This document shows positions 1 through 6,468 of a stretch of 10,477 nt of DNA, one piece after another. The notes beneath the pieces were generated by a model. That model was given only the letters and a program-made list of their open reading frames with translations. It was not told the origin of the DNA and searched no databases. This stretch comes from Desulfonema limicola (GTDB lineage: Bacteria; Desulfobacterota; Desulfobacteria; Desulfobacterales; Desulfosalsimonadaceae). The position numbers were made by a program, and so were the translations under genes. The DNA lies in assembly GCA_020722245.1 (NCBI GenBank), contig DYLE01000070.1, positions 1-10,477 of the forward strand. The letters run 5' to 3'. How positions within the stretch are numbered: position 1 is the first letter of the stretch; the number at the start of each line of letters is the position of its first letter.

Positions 1-179
1 AGGAGTGGGCGAGGCGCTCAGGCGAAGGAGCTGTCTGCCCGTGGATGTGCAAGGGCGGTGGATGTGGAACCATTTGAATTTTATTCAAACGGCGGGGGAG
101 GAGAAATCCTCCCTCACGAGTAAAAAATCGATTTACGATTTTTTATAAGATTGTCAATAGTGACAGGAGGTTTGAAAAA
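1..179 (+). promoter_or_regulatory. Leader with three inverted repeats upstream of the crotonase gene
   Basis: Three perfect inverted repeats follow each other: arms TTTGAA/TTCAAA at 73-78 and 84-89; arms GGGAGGA/TCCTCCC at 96-102 and 107-113 around a GAAA tetraloop; arms AAAAAATCG/CGATTTTTT at 122-130 and 136-144. The last, with T-rich flanks, could be a weak terminator of an upstream gene; the first looks like a repressor operator half-site pair. Frame 1 is open from base 1 to a TAA at 121-123 and frame 2 to 148, so the left end may be the tail of an upstream gene, but I recognise neither translation. A ribosome binding site AGGAGG lies at 165-170, 9 nt before the ATG at 180. Confidence 0.4.
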
Positions 180-974
180 ATGTCCGAAAAGGCGGTTTTG
201 ATGGACGTGAAAAACAGGATCTGTACCCTCACCTTAAACCGGCCGCGGGTGATGAACGCCATGAACCAGGATATCGTATTCGGGCTGATGGAGGCCTTTG
301 AGCAGCTCGCTTCAAATCCGGAGGTCCATGTCGTCATTCTGCAGGGGGCCGGAGCCCACTTCAGCACGGGTTCGGATTTTTCGCTGTTTGAGGAGAATCA
401 TTCCGCGCCCGAATGGTTGGAGGGGCTGCGGCTGCTCTCCCGCCTGGTGCGCAGGCTCAGAGAGATTCCCCAGCCCGTGATCGCAAAGCTTCGAGGGGCC
501 GCATACGGCGGGGGATCCAACCTGGCGCTGGCCTCGGATTTCGTGGTCGCGGCGGATGACGCCCGGTTCTGCGAAAACTTCATTCACATCGGCGTCATTC
601 TGGACACCGGCGGAACATACCTGCTCCCCCGGCTGGTGGGGCTTGTCAAGGCAAGGCAAATCGGGTTTCTGGGGGAGGAGATCGACGGAAAAACAGCCGC
701 CGGCTTAGGGCTGATCTATAAATCCGTGCCGCCGGAGGCGCTCGACAACGAGGTCATGGCCCTTGCGGAAAAGCTGGCTCAGAAGTCCTTAAGGGCGCTG
801 GCCCTGATCAAACAGGGGCTTGAAACCAGCTTTGACCACAGCTTAAAAGAGCTTCTGGACTGGGAGGCGGCCCACCAGGCGATCATGCTCCAGAGCCCGG
901 AGCACAGGGCGGTTGTCGAAATGCTGCTGGAAGCCCGAAAACAGCGCAAGGCGAAAGAGAAAGCCGAAACCTAA
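180..974 (+). CDS. Enoyl-CoA hydratase/isomerase family protein (PaaG-like crotonase)
   Basis: A 264-residue protein of the usual crotonase length, acting on acyl-CoA thioesters in the cytoplasm. The oxyanion-hole segments are HFSTGSD (about residues 60-66) and AAYGGGSN (107-114), followed by the helix LALASDFVVAADDARF. The two catalytic glutamates of hydratases are absent: the E144 equivalent (GGGCE in the rat enzyme) is Asn114, and the E164 position appears to be Phe. The motif LDTGGTYLLPRLVG (141-154) keeps the Asp typical of PaaG-type isomerases, so isomerisation of an activated acyl-CoA is more likely than plain hydration; this is inference. The substrate cannot be read from sequence. 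The start is supported by AGGAGG at 165-170. The gene converges with the VOC gene, with only 18 bp between the stops and no clear terminator. Confidence 0.9.
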   Translation: MSEKAVLMDVKNRICTLTLNRPRVMNAMNQDIVFGLMEAFEQLASNPEVHVVILQGAGAHFSTGSDFSLFEENHSAPEWLEGLRLLSRLVRRLREIPQPVIAKLRGAAYGGGSNLALASDFVVAADDARFCENFIHIGVILDTGGTYLLPRLVGLVKARQIGFLGEEIDGKTAAGLGLIYKSVPPEALDNEVMALAEKLAQKSLRALALIKQGLETSFDHSLKELLDWEAAHQAIMLQSPEHRAVVEMLLEARKQRKAKEKAET

Positions 975-992
975 AACAGGCAAACCGTCACC

Positions 993-1604
993 CTACAACG
1001 GGATACACCTTTTCCCGGTCCACTTTTCAAGCCGGCCCACCGCGCGGAACAGGCCGGAGGGCGGCTTCATGGACCAGCCGAGAAACCGCCAGGAGATGAA
1101 CTCGATGACCATGCCGCAGGCATCCACCGTGTCCATGTAGGCGAATTCGGCCTTCATCGGCCCGGTCTGAAGCCTGCCGCGCACCCAGACCGGGGACCCG
1201 GCCTTGGTCAGCCGGTCGGCCCAGTCGTCCACATCCTTGACCAGAAACCCCAGGTGCTGAATGACGATGCCGCCATCCGGGTCAAGGCAGTCCCGGTAGA
1301 AATCCGACCCCTTTGTCGGCTCCAGAAGCTCCAGCTCAAGCCCGTGATAATAGGCGATGCCCAGCTTTCCGGAGATGTCCCGCGCCTTCCCCCGCTCATG
1401 CCAGAACACCGGAGCGCCGGCGGCGATAAAAAACGGGCCGATCCCCGCAGATTCAAGGCCTTCGGCGGCTTTCTCCACGTCATGAACCACCAGCCCGAGC
1501 TGGTAGATTTCCGGCAGGGCGTGCCTCTTCCTGAACTCAAAGGCCAGGTTGTTTGCAGCGCCGTCGAAATCCTCGGCGTTGAGCAGATTTTCAAAATGTT
1601 CCAT
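993..1604 (-). CDS. VOC (glyoxalase/bleomycin resistance) family protein
   Basis: This 203-residue protein has the paired beta-alpha-beta-beta-beta layout of the vicinal oxygen chelate superfamily. The first module starts at YQLGLVVHDVEKA (residues 34-46) and the second at IQHLGFLVKDVDDWADRL (115-132). Likely metal ligands are His41, a Glu in GLELELLEP (88-96), His117 and Glu168 in MVIEFISW. This resembles methylmalonyl-CoA epimerase-like and glyoxalase-like members, but the substrate is not evident. About 30 residues precede the fold, and a basic tail of about 30 follows it. The gene starts 12 nt after the nadE stop, and its Shine-Dalgarno AGGAGG overlaps that stop, so it is probably co-transcribed and perhaps translationally coupled with nadE. 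Confidence 0.82.
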   Translation of the reverse strand: MEHFENLLNAEDFDGAANNLAFEFRKRHALPEIYQLGLVVHDVEKAAEGLESAGIGPFFIAAGAPVFWHERGKARDISGKLGIAYYHGLELELLEPTKGSDFYRDCLDPDGGIVIQHLGFLVKDVDDWADRLTKAGSPVWVRGRLQTGPMKAEFAYMDTVDACGMVIEFISWRFLGWSMKPPSGLFRAVGRLEKWTGKRCIPL

Positions 1605-1616
1605 GATCCCTCCTGG

Positions 1617-2396
1617 CTATCGAAGCGTCTTTGGAATGACCGCCGCCGGTATCGGCGTCATCTTATGGCGGTTCGCCTGTCGATATTTGCGGTATATGGA
1701 AAGCACCTCTTTTTCCCGGCCGCTCAGACCACCTTCATCCTTTAAAGACTCGTCAAACCGCATGGCCCACTCCAGCTCATCATAGCTTGCACCGATCTGC
1801 TGCTCATCGCTCCGGTTGTCAGGCCACAGGCCGTCCGTGGGCGGGGCATTCAGCACCCCCTCGATGACGTCCAGGCTTCTTCCGATTTCATAGACCTCGG
1901 ATTTCATCAGATCGGCGATGGGGGAAAGGTCAACCCCGCCGTCGCCGTACTTGGTAAAAAAACCGACCCCGAAGTCCTCCACCCGGTTTCCCGTGCCCGC
2001 CACCAGCATGCGATGATGCCCGGCAAAGGCGTAAAGGGTCAGCATCCGCAGCCTGGAGCGGGTGTTGGCCATGGTCAGGCCGTCCTGGATTCCGTCAGGC
2101 AGGGTTTTCTCAATGGACTCAAACACCGGGGTCAGATCCAGAAAAACCCCCTTCACATTAGGAAACCGCTTTTCCAGCCACTGGATATGCTCGGCCGCAA
2201 GCGAGGCCTGGCGGCTGTCCTGATAAATCGGCAGGTTTAGGGCCAGCACCGCCCTTTGGGTTTTGGCGCAGAGGGTGGAGGTCACCGCGGAATCAATACC
2301 GCCCGAAACCCCCACCACGAATCCTTCCATTCTGGCATCGCGGCAATAGTCCTCCAGCCAGCCCACAATATAATCGATCACCGGTTCGACCTGCAT
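1617..2396 (-). CDS. nadE: NAD+ synthetase (ammonia-dependent type)
   Basis: NAD synthetase adenylates nicotinate adenine dinucleotide with ATP and amidates it to NAD+, the last step of NAD biosynthesis, in the cytoplasm. The 259-residue protein has the N-type ATP pyrophosphatase P-loop SGGIDSA (31-37), the substrate-loop NTRSRLRM (111-118), the GTGNRVE motif (134-140) and TKYGDGGVDLSPIADLMKSEV (148-168, key residues Lys149, Asp152, Asp156). No glutaminase (nitrilase) domain is attached, and the length matches the ammonia-dependent family. The ATG at 2396 lies inside the 3' end of the upstream small gene (19-nt overlap), which suggests coupling. The sequence looks intact. Confidence 0.93.
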   Translation of the reverse strand: MQVEPVIDYIVGWLEDYCRDARMEGFVVGVSGGIDSAVTSTLCAKTQRAVLALNLPIYQDSRQASLAAEHIQWLEKRFPNVKGVFLDLTPVFESIEKTLPDGIQDGLTMANTRSRLRMLTLYAFAGHHRMLVAGTGNRVEDFGVGFFTKYGDGGVDLSPIADLMKSEVYEIGRSLDVIEGVLNAPPTDGLWPDNRSDEQQIGASYDELEWAMRFDESLKDEGGLSGREKEVLSIYRKYRQANRHKMTPIPAAVIPKTLR

Positions 2397-2599
2397 GGTT
2401 TATCCTTCTTGCCGGACTTTTTCTTTTTTCTTCTTTCAATCTCAGCCAGCCATTCGGCCTGCTGCTTCTGGTATTGTTCCTCGGTCTGGTTCCAGGAGGA
2501 GTAGTCCGGCTCCTTGCTTGCCGGCCTTTGGGCCTTCATGGACTTGAAAAACGTGATCAGCTTCTCAATCCGGTCGTTTTTGTCCTTCTTCTCATTCAT
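2378..2599 (-). CDS. Small charged hypothetical protein upstream of nadE
   Basis: A 73-residue reading frame from the ATG at 2599 (a GTG at 2617 would add six residues, but its upstream region is palindrome-array DNA). The product is very hydrophilic, with a central EPDYSSWNQTEEQYQKQQAEW segment and a lysine-rich end (RRKKKKSGKK). No signal peptide or membrane segment is seen. It overlaps nadE by 19 nt on the same strand and has no strong Shine-Dalgarno. I do not recognise the family. The position and overlap suggest a real first gene of the nadE operon. Confidence 0.55.
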   Translation of the reverse strand: MNEKKDKNDRIEKLITFFKSMKAQRPASKEPDYSSWNQTEEQYQKQQAEWLAEIERRKKKKSGKKDKPCRSNR

Positions 2600-2621
2600 G
2601 ATGGGGCCGTATAACACCTTT

Positions 2622-2890
2622 GTCGGCTTTGGAAAGGGCCATTGTCGGCTTTGGAAAGCCGAATTTTTATCGGTATGGGCCTTTGTCGGCTTTGGAAAGC
2701 CGACCTACGATTATCGCCGTAGGCCGGGTTTCCATACCCGGCATCGATCAACACCTTTAAAACCGGGATTCTTTCCCGGCATCGATACATTCCTTTAAAC
2801 CCGGGTCTCCATACCCGGCATCGATCAACACCCTACGGGTTTCATAACCCGGCATCGATACATTCCTTATAATCCTGGATTCTTTCCCGA
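2622..2890. repeat. Mosaic palindrome array A
   Basis: About eight hairpin units are packed head to tail. The left half has GTCGGCTTTGGAAAGCCGAC-type units spaced about 41 nt apart, with an ATCGGTAT tail. The right half has CCGGGATTCTTTCCCGG or CCGGGTTTCCATACCCGG units about 37 nt apart, with CATCGATACATTCCTTTAAA-type spacers. The halves meet head-to-head at CCTACG...CGTAGG (about 2703-2724). The last unit, near 2872-2889, is decayed. It fills the region between the nadE operon and the HigBA-type module. Confidence 0.85.
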
Positions 2891-2955
2891 TATTGAATTA
2901 TATATCACGTCACGGGATGCTCAGGCAAGGGCAACCAAAGTCTAATTTTTCTTGC

Positions 2956-2988
2956 TTGACATTTTGTATTCTATAGGATACAGATAAT
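2956..2988 (+). promoter_or_regulatory. Promoter and palindromic operator of the HigBA-like module
   Basis: TTGACA at 2956-2961 is a consensus -35 box; a weak -10 (TACAGA, 2979-2984) follows at 17 bp. The near-perfect palindrome TGTATTCTATAGGATACA (2965-2982, 8 of 9 pairs) occupies the spacer and touches the -10 box, as expected for an operator bound by the antitoxin. With this promoter, the transcript would start next to the toxin ATG at 2990, giving a leaderless or very short-leader mRNA. The promoter is inferred from sequence only. Confidence 0.55.
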
Positions 2989-2989
2989 C

Positions 2990-3280
2990 ATGATTGAAAT
3001 CCGTCAGACCGAGATGTTTTCAAAATGGCTGCATAGGTTGCGGGATCGTCGAGCGCGGGCGAAAATTCAAATCCGGATTGATCGGTTGCAGCTTGGCTTG
3101 GTCGGTGACGTCAAATCAATCGGCAAAGGCGTATTGGAATTACGGATCGATTACGGGCCGGGGTATCGCGTCTATTACACCCAAAGGGATCAGGATCTGG
3201 TTGTCTTGCTTGCAGGCGGGGGGAAGGGCACACAGGATCGCGATATAAAAACAGCCTTCAGACTGGCGCGTGATTTATAG
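2990..3280 (+). CDS. higB: RelE/ParE-superfamily toxin (HigB-like addiction module killer)
   Basis: The 96-residue protein matches the 'putative addiction module killer protein' type of RelE-like toxins: MIEIRQTEMFSKWLHRLRD at the N-terminus, RIDRLQLGLVGDVKSIGKG in the middle and ELRIDYGPGYRVYYTQRD (50-67) with LLAGGGKGTQDRDI (73-86) at the end. Family members are usually ribosome-dependent mRNA interferases; that is family knowledge, not shown here. The toxin is the first gene, as in HigBA modules, and is followed after 8 nt by its antitoxin. No strong Shine-Dalgarno precedes the ATG, which may be read from a leaderless transcript. It looks full length. Confidence 0.88.
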   Translation: MIEIRQTEMFSKWLHRLRDRRARAKIQIRIDRLQLGLVGDVKSIGKGVLELRIDYGPGYRVYYTQRDQDLVVLLAGGGKGTQDRDIKTAFRLARDL

Positions 3281-3288
3281 GGGGTATC

Positions 3289-3582
3289 ATGGCAAAAACT
3301 AAAACCAAACGTTACGACGCTGCAGAATACCTGAAAACCACAGAGGATATGGCCGCCTACCTTGAAGCCGCGCTGGAGGACGGCGAGCCCGCCGTTGTGG
3401 TCCAGGCCCTGGGCGTCATTGCACGCGCCCGCGGCATGTCTCAAATCGCCCGTGATACAGGCCTGAGGCGCGAAAGCCTGTATAAAGCACTTTCGCCTGA
3501 GGGCAATCCGGAGTTCGCCACGGTACTTAAAGTGATGCGAGCGCTGGGGCTCAAGCTTCACGCTGAAATGCAAAATGTTTAA
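3289..3582 (+). CDS. higA: HigA-like HTH antitoxin
   Basis: The 97-residue partner of the upstream toxin. The N-terminal part (YDAAEYLKTTEDMAAYLEAALEDG, 9-32) is typical of 'addiction module antidote' proteins. The C-terminal half is an Xre-like helix-turn-helix: MSQIARDTGLRRESLYKALSP (50-70) and a following recognition/packing helix FATVLKVMRALGLKL (76-90). It would bind and neutralise the toxin and repress the operon through the palindrome at 2965-2982 (inference from family behaviour). A GGGGG Shine-Dalgarno sits in the 8-nt gap before the ATG. Confidence 0.88.
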   Translation: MAKTKTKRYDAAEYLKTTEDMAAYLEAALEDGEPAVVVQALGVIARARGMSQIARDTGLRRESLYKALSPEGNPEFATVLKVMRALGLKLHAEMQNV

Positions 3583-3682
3583 TTTTTTTTGCGCGGCAGG
3601 TCTAATATATAAATACAGATAAAAACGAAAGGCGGCTCCCGATCCATTTTTAAACACAACCCACAACCGATCGCCTAACACC

Positions 3683-4540
3683 ATGAAAAAACTGCTTTCA
3701 ACCCGCGAAGTGGCGGAATACCTCGGCATCAACGAAAAGATGGTCTACACCCTGGTGGCGGGAAAAGGCCTGCCGGCCTCCAAGGTCACCGGCAAATGGA
3801 CGTTTCCGGTTCACCTGCTGGAACAATGGGTGGAAACCAACACCTTAAACTACCCCGGCGCCACGTATCAGCTGCCCCCCTATGAAGGCCTGCTGATCAT
3901 CGCCGGCAGCAACGACCTGCTCCTCGAAAGGACCATTTCGCTGTTTAACAAAAGCTTTGAGGGAAACGTCGCGGTTTTCGGAAACCTGGGAAGCATGGGC
4001 GGCCTGCGGGCGCTGCGCCGGAACATGTGCCACATGGCCACCTCCCACCTGCTCCAGGAAAACAGCGACGACTACAACTTTGAGGTGGTCAACCAGGAAT
4101 TCAACAAAAAACCGGTCATCGTCAATTTCTGCCGCCGTGAACAGGGGCTGCTGATTCGAAAAGAGGCTCCGGAAAAAATCAAAGGCTTTGAAGACATCCA
4201 AAAACCTGAAATCCAGATCGTCAACCGTTCCATCGGAACCGGGACACGGCTTCTGTTTGACCAGGAACTCAAAAAGGCGGGGGTCGATGCCCAAAAAATA
4301 AAGGGCTACCATCATGAGGTCAACGGCCACATCGAGGTGGGTCTGGAGATCCTGTCCGGCAAGGCGGATGCAGGTCCCGGCATAAAGGCGGTGGCCACCC
4401 TGCTGGGAGTAGGTTTTATTCCCCTGCGGTGGGAGCGGTATGACCTGCTCATCGCAAAGGAACGCTTCTTCGACAAGGGGGTCCAGCATTTTTTGGGCAT
4501 GCTTCAGGATAGCCGTTTAAACAGATCGCCGATTCTTTAG
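3683..4540 (+). CDS. HTH plus PBP-like substrate-sensing regulator, 3' end frameshifted
   Basis: Residues 4-52 form an excisionase/MerR-type HTH (LLSTREVAEYLGINEKMVYTL, then KVTGKWTFP). From about 67 to the end is a periplasmic-binding-like domain of the kind found in ModE/MoeA-like one-component sensors (GLLIIAGSNDLLLERTI, VNRSIGTGTRLLFDQEL, HIEVGLEILSGKADAGPGIKAVA, FIPLRWERYDLLIAKE). The likely role is DNA-binding regulation by a small cytoplasmic ligand; the ligand and target genes are unknown. The frame ends early in RLNRSPIL, while the -1 frame from about 4513 reads FKQIADSLDGYDITSSGKM, the usual family ending, up to a TAA at 4621-4623. One base seems to be missing in the codon at 4514-4515. 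No Shine-Dalgarno is evident before the ATG. Confidence 0.8.
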   Translation: MKKLLSTREVAEYLGINEKMVYTLVAGKGLPASKVTGKWTFPVHLLEQWVETNTLNYPGATYQLPPYEGLLIIAGSNDLLLERTISLFNKSFEGNVAVFGNLGSMGGLRALRRNMCHMATSHLLQENSDDYNFEVVNQEFNKKPVIVNFCRREQGLLIRKEAPEKIKGFEDIQKPEIQIVNRSIGTGTRLLFDQELKKAGVDAQKIKGYHHEVNGHIEVGLEILSGKADAGPGIKAVATLLGVGFIPLRWERYDLLIAKERFFDKGVQHFLGMLQDSRLNRSPIL

Positions 4541-4623
4541 ACGGCTATGACATCACCTCCAGCGGAAAAATGGTCTTTCCCCTGGAAGGCGATGGGGGCG
4601 CAGACATCCAGCCAAAATCATAA
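4513..4623 (+). pseudogene. Out-of-frame C-terminal tail of the PBP-like regulator
   Basis: The -1 frame relative to the preceding gene reads PFKQIADSLDGYDITSSGKM and then VFPLEGDGGADIQPKS before TAA at 4621. 'F(K/R)QIADSLDGYD....GKMVFP' is a common ending of this regulator type, so this is the original 3' end, separated by a single-base deletion (or a sequencing error) near 4514-4516. Confidence 0.7.
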
Positions 4624-4836
4624 GTGGAACCGGTGCGTTCGCCCATCCATGGCGATTGGCGGGATTTGGGACCGCAAAAACCCGAAAAAAATCCAGAGGG
4701 GTGATAATCAATATACTGTCCCCCGAATTCGTCCTCCGAATTCAATTCAAGTTTGCTTTCAATGCTATTCTAAGATATTGTGTAGAGGTCTCCTGAATTA
4801 TGATAAAATTTTAAATCAAAACAGGAAGTCAAAAAT
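4624..4836 (+). other. Intergenic region with a REP-like remnant
   Basis: No gene is supported here. The stretch TATACTGTCCCCCGAATTC (near 4712-4731) with a second GAATTC just after it resembles REP sequences linked to IS200-like transposases in other proteobacteria; this is a weak resemblance from memory. The last 60 bases are AT-rich and probably contain the hicB promoter; AGGAAG at 4823-4828 is the likely hicB ribosome binding site. Confidence 0.3.
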
Positions 4837-5043
4837 ATGAATTTTACTATTGAAATTGAACAAGAAGATGACGGGCGGATAATAGCTGAAATTCCGGATC
4901 TGCCCGGAGTTTTAGTGTACGGGAAATCCCGGGATCAAGCCATTGCTTTGGCTAAAGCGCTTGCGCTTCGCGTTCTGGCGGATCGTCTTGAGCATGGGGA
5001 ATCCGTTCCTGAAATGGCAAATGTCTTTTCGGTTGCTGCATGA
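4837..5043 (+). CDS. hicB: HicB-family antitoxin
   Basis: A 68-residue protein with the partial RNase H-like fold of short HicB antitoxins: FTIEIEQEDDGRIIAEIPDLPGV (3-25), then YGKSRDQAIALAKALALRVLADRLEHGE. The strand-loop 'DGR..AEIPDLPG' is the family hallmark. Antitoxins of this type bind HicA and block its RNase activity. AGGAAG lies 8 nt upstream of the ATG. Its stop overlaps the hicA start in ATGA (5040-5043), so the pair was one translationally coupled unit. The partner is now broken, so this antitoxin appears to be an orphan. Confidence 0.85.
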   Translation: MNFTIEIEQEDDGRIIAEIPDLPGVLVYGKSRDQAIALAKALALRVLADRLEHGESVPEMANVFSVAA

Positions 5044-5339
5044 GCCGATGGCCTTCCGCAAAAGCTCACCGAGTCTTTTCTGCTTTGTTAGGAATTGGAT
5101 GGCAGATCAAGCGCGAATTGTCGGCTTTGGAAAGCCGACCTACGATTATCACCGTAGGCCGGGATTCTTTCCCGGCATCGATCAACACCTTTAAACCCGG
5201 GTTTCATTACCCGGCATCGATATATTCCTTTAAATCCGGGTTTCATTACCCGGCATCGACCCTTTTCCTTTTTATTGTCGGCTTTGGAAAGCCGAATTTT
5301 TATCGGTATGGACCTTTGTCGGCTGCTCTTCGGTTCTAA
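5040..5339 (+). pseudogene. hicA: hicA toxin truncated by palindrome array
   Basis: The first 26 or so codons (MSRWPSAKAHRVFSALLGIG, then WQIKRE) match the N-terminus of HicA mRNA interferases, which normally continue with a T-G-S-H-x-x-x motif holding the catalytic histidine. Here the frame enters a palindrome at 5120 and reads LSALESRPTIITVGRDSFPASI and onward to a stop near 5339, all repeat-derived. The dsRNA-binding fold and active-site His are lost, so the toxin should be inactive. The likely cause is repeat insertion or a deletion ending at the array. Confidence 0.8.
5120..5323. repeat. Mosaic palindrome array B
   Basis: It starts with GTCGGCTTTGGAAAGCCGAC (5120-5139) plus CCTACG, meets CGTAGG at about 5153, then has three CCGGG...CCCGG units with CATCGATnnATTCCTTTAAA-like spacers, and ends with another GTCGGCTTT unit with the ATCGGTAT tail. 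It separates the broken hicA from the convergent DGR target gene and supplies the last codons of both. Confidence 0.85.
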
Positions 5340-6468
5340 AATACCCGGTTGCCCACCCTCCCTTCATCGCGGACATTTTGTTGGTTACAATGCGCTTCCT
5401 GCCGAGGGGGTCAACCCTCACGGCAAATACCCCATCAAAAACCGACTCTTTTTCACCCCAAGGGGGATCCGCGTTCATTTCTCCGACCTTAAATTCATAC
5501 GTGGTCAGGGTGCCCCCCGTCTGCAGTGGTTCATCGCGCCTGCTTACTTCTCCGATAATGACCGCCACATGCTTTCTTCCAAATGTCAGGGCATCCCATT
5601 GCCATGGTTCATAATCTGCGGTGATAGCGTGGGTTGTCGTATAAGCGCCGATCGGTCCATCCGGTATGGGTCTGTGTTGATCCATCAGCGTTTTCGCCAC
5701 ATACCAGGTGCATTGGCCGTACCCTCTGCTTTTTAAAATGCCGATGACCGGAATGGTGATGGGGTCAGATGCAACCCCATCAGAGTTGGTGATGGTCATC
5801 TGCACATTTTTATCGGATTCAAAATCATAAGGAACAATGGGAACGAACTTAATTTGCGTATCCCCCCATATAACGTTTGCGACGCCAATGTCATTGTTTG
5901 AGAATTCTATTTCTCCGGAGGAGTCCCCGAATCCGGTTCCGTTAACGATCCATTTACATGGATTAGCCGCGGCCTTTCCATAAAGGGGATCATCATTATA
6001 ATACCCTTCAATGACATAATCATTAAAATAATCCCCCGGGTCCGGCGCAGCGGGCGGCTGCCCCTGCCATCGGGCTCTCTTAACAAACGGTATTTGGGAA
6101 TACCCGGTAATGGGAGGTATGATTACCGGACGTTTTCCAAACAAAACCGTCAGGGTTTTATCCGCACCCATCGTAATCGTAAGGGTTGAATCGATATAAC
6201 AAACGTAATCATCAATCCAATATTGAAAAATATATCCGTCATTCTCCTGGGCCGTTAAAGTCACCGACGTGCCCAGCGCGAAGGATTCCTGGCAGTCCGT
6301 ATAGCCATTGCCGCAGGAAATGCCTGGGCCTGAGACATAGCCGCCGTCGGCGGGATCGAGAATAATGGTCAAATCCCCCAATGACCCAGACTGTCCACCC
6401 CGAACGGCGCGGACGTATACGTCGTAGTGCTTATTGCTGCTGTCGTCGTAGCCGTAGTTGAAGGGCAC
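5272..6468 (-). CDS. DGR target protein, C-terminal part: InlB-like repeat, IPT/TIG-like and CHAP-like domains
   Basis: This 398-residue frame continues the DUF1566 gene lying upstream, from which it is separated by a 2-nt insertion in VR1. The first 25 residues (MPFNYGYDDSSNKHYDVYVR, AVRGG) are the end of the diversified lectin domain. Residues about 32-112 resemble a divergent InlB-type B repeat (TLTAQENDGYIFQYW...TITMGADKTLTVLF, with three or four Cys). Residues about 165-240 look like an IPT/TIG beta-sandwich (WIVNGTGFGDSSG). Residues about 247-350 resemble a CHAP amidase/peptidase: RGYGQCTWYVAKTL with Cys253 as nucleophile and KHVAVIIGEV with His300. CHAP domains usually cut peptidoglycan amide or peptide bonds. 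The last residues (DKNSAFQSRQ) come from palindrome array B. The GTG at 6468 is only the first in-frame start after the frameshift and is unlikely to be a true one. Confidence 0.75.
   Translation of the reverse strand: MPFNYGYDDSSNKHYDVYVRAVRGGQSGSLGDLTIILDPADGGYVSGPGISCGNGYTDCQESFALGTSVTLTAQENDGYIFQYWIDDYVCYIDSTLTITMGADKTLTVLFGKRPVIIPPITGYSQIPFVKRARWQGQPPAAPDPGDYFNDYVIEGYYNDDPLYGKAAANPCKWIVNGTGFGDSSGEIEFSNNDIGVANVIWGDTQIKFVPIVPYDFESDKNVQMTITNSDGVASDPITIPVIGILKSRGYGQCTWYVAKTLMDQHRPIPDGPIGAYTTTHAITADYEPWQWDALTFGRKHVAVIIGEVSRRDEPLQTGGTLTTYEFKVGEMNADPPWGEKESVFDGVFAVRVDPLGRKRIVTNKMSAMKGGWATGYFRTEEQPTKVHTDKNSAFQSRQ

Noticed and set aside
312..659. Minus-strand frame of 115 codons opposite the crotonase gene
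   Set aside because: It is a shadow of the strongly supported crotonase frame, without ribosome binding site or recognisable domain.
2514..2798. + strand frame of 94 codons across the small gene and palindrome array A
   Set aside because: Most of it is antisense to the small nadE-operon gene or repeat sequence; no ribosome binding site.
2722..2890. CRISPR-like regular spacing (about 37 nt) in palindrome arrays
   Set aside because: The sequence between the hairpins is itself conserved (CATCGATACATTCCTTTAAA-like), the stems vary, there are no unique spacers and no cas genes.
3845..4489. Long minus-strand frame of 214 codons opposite the PBP-like regulator
   Set aside because: The + strand frame has clear HTH and PBP-like motifs; the antisense translation resembles no family.
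6341..6353. Hairpin CCGCC-GTC-GGCGG about 40 nt downstream of VR1 as the DGR cruciform
   Set aside because: The stem is only 5-6 bp, encodes Asp-Gly residues of the InlB-like domain, and there is no matching hairpin downstream of VR2.
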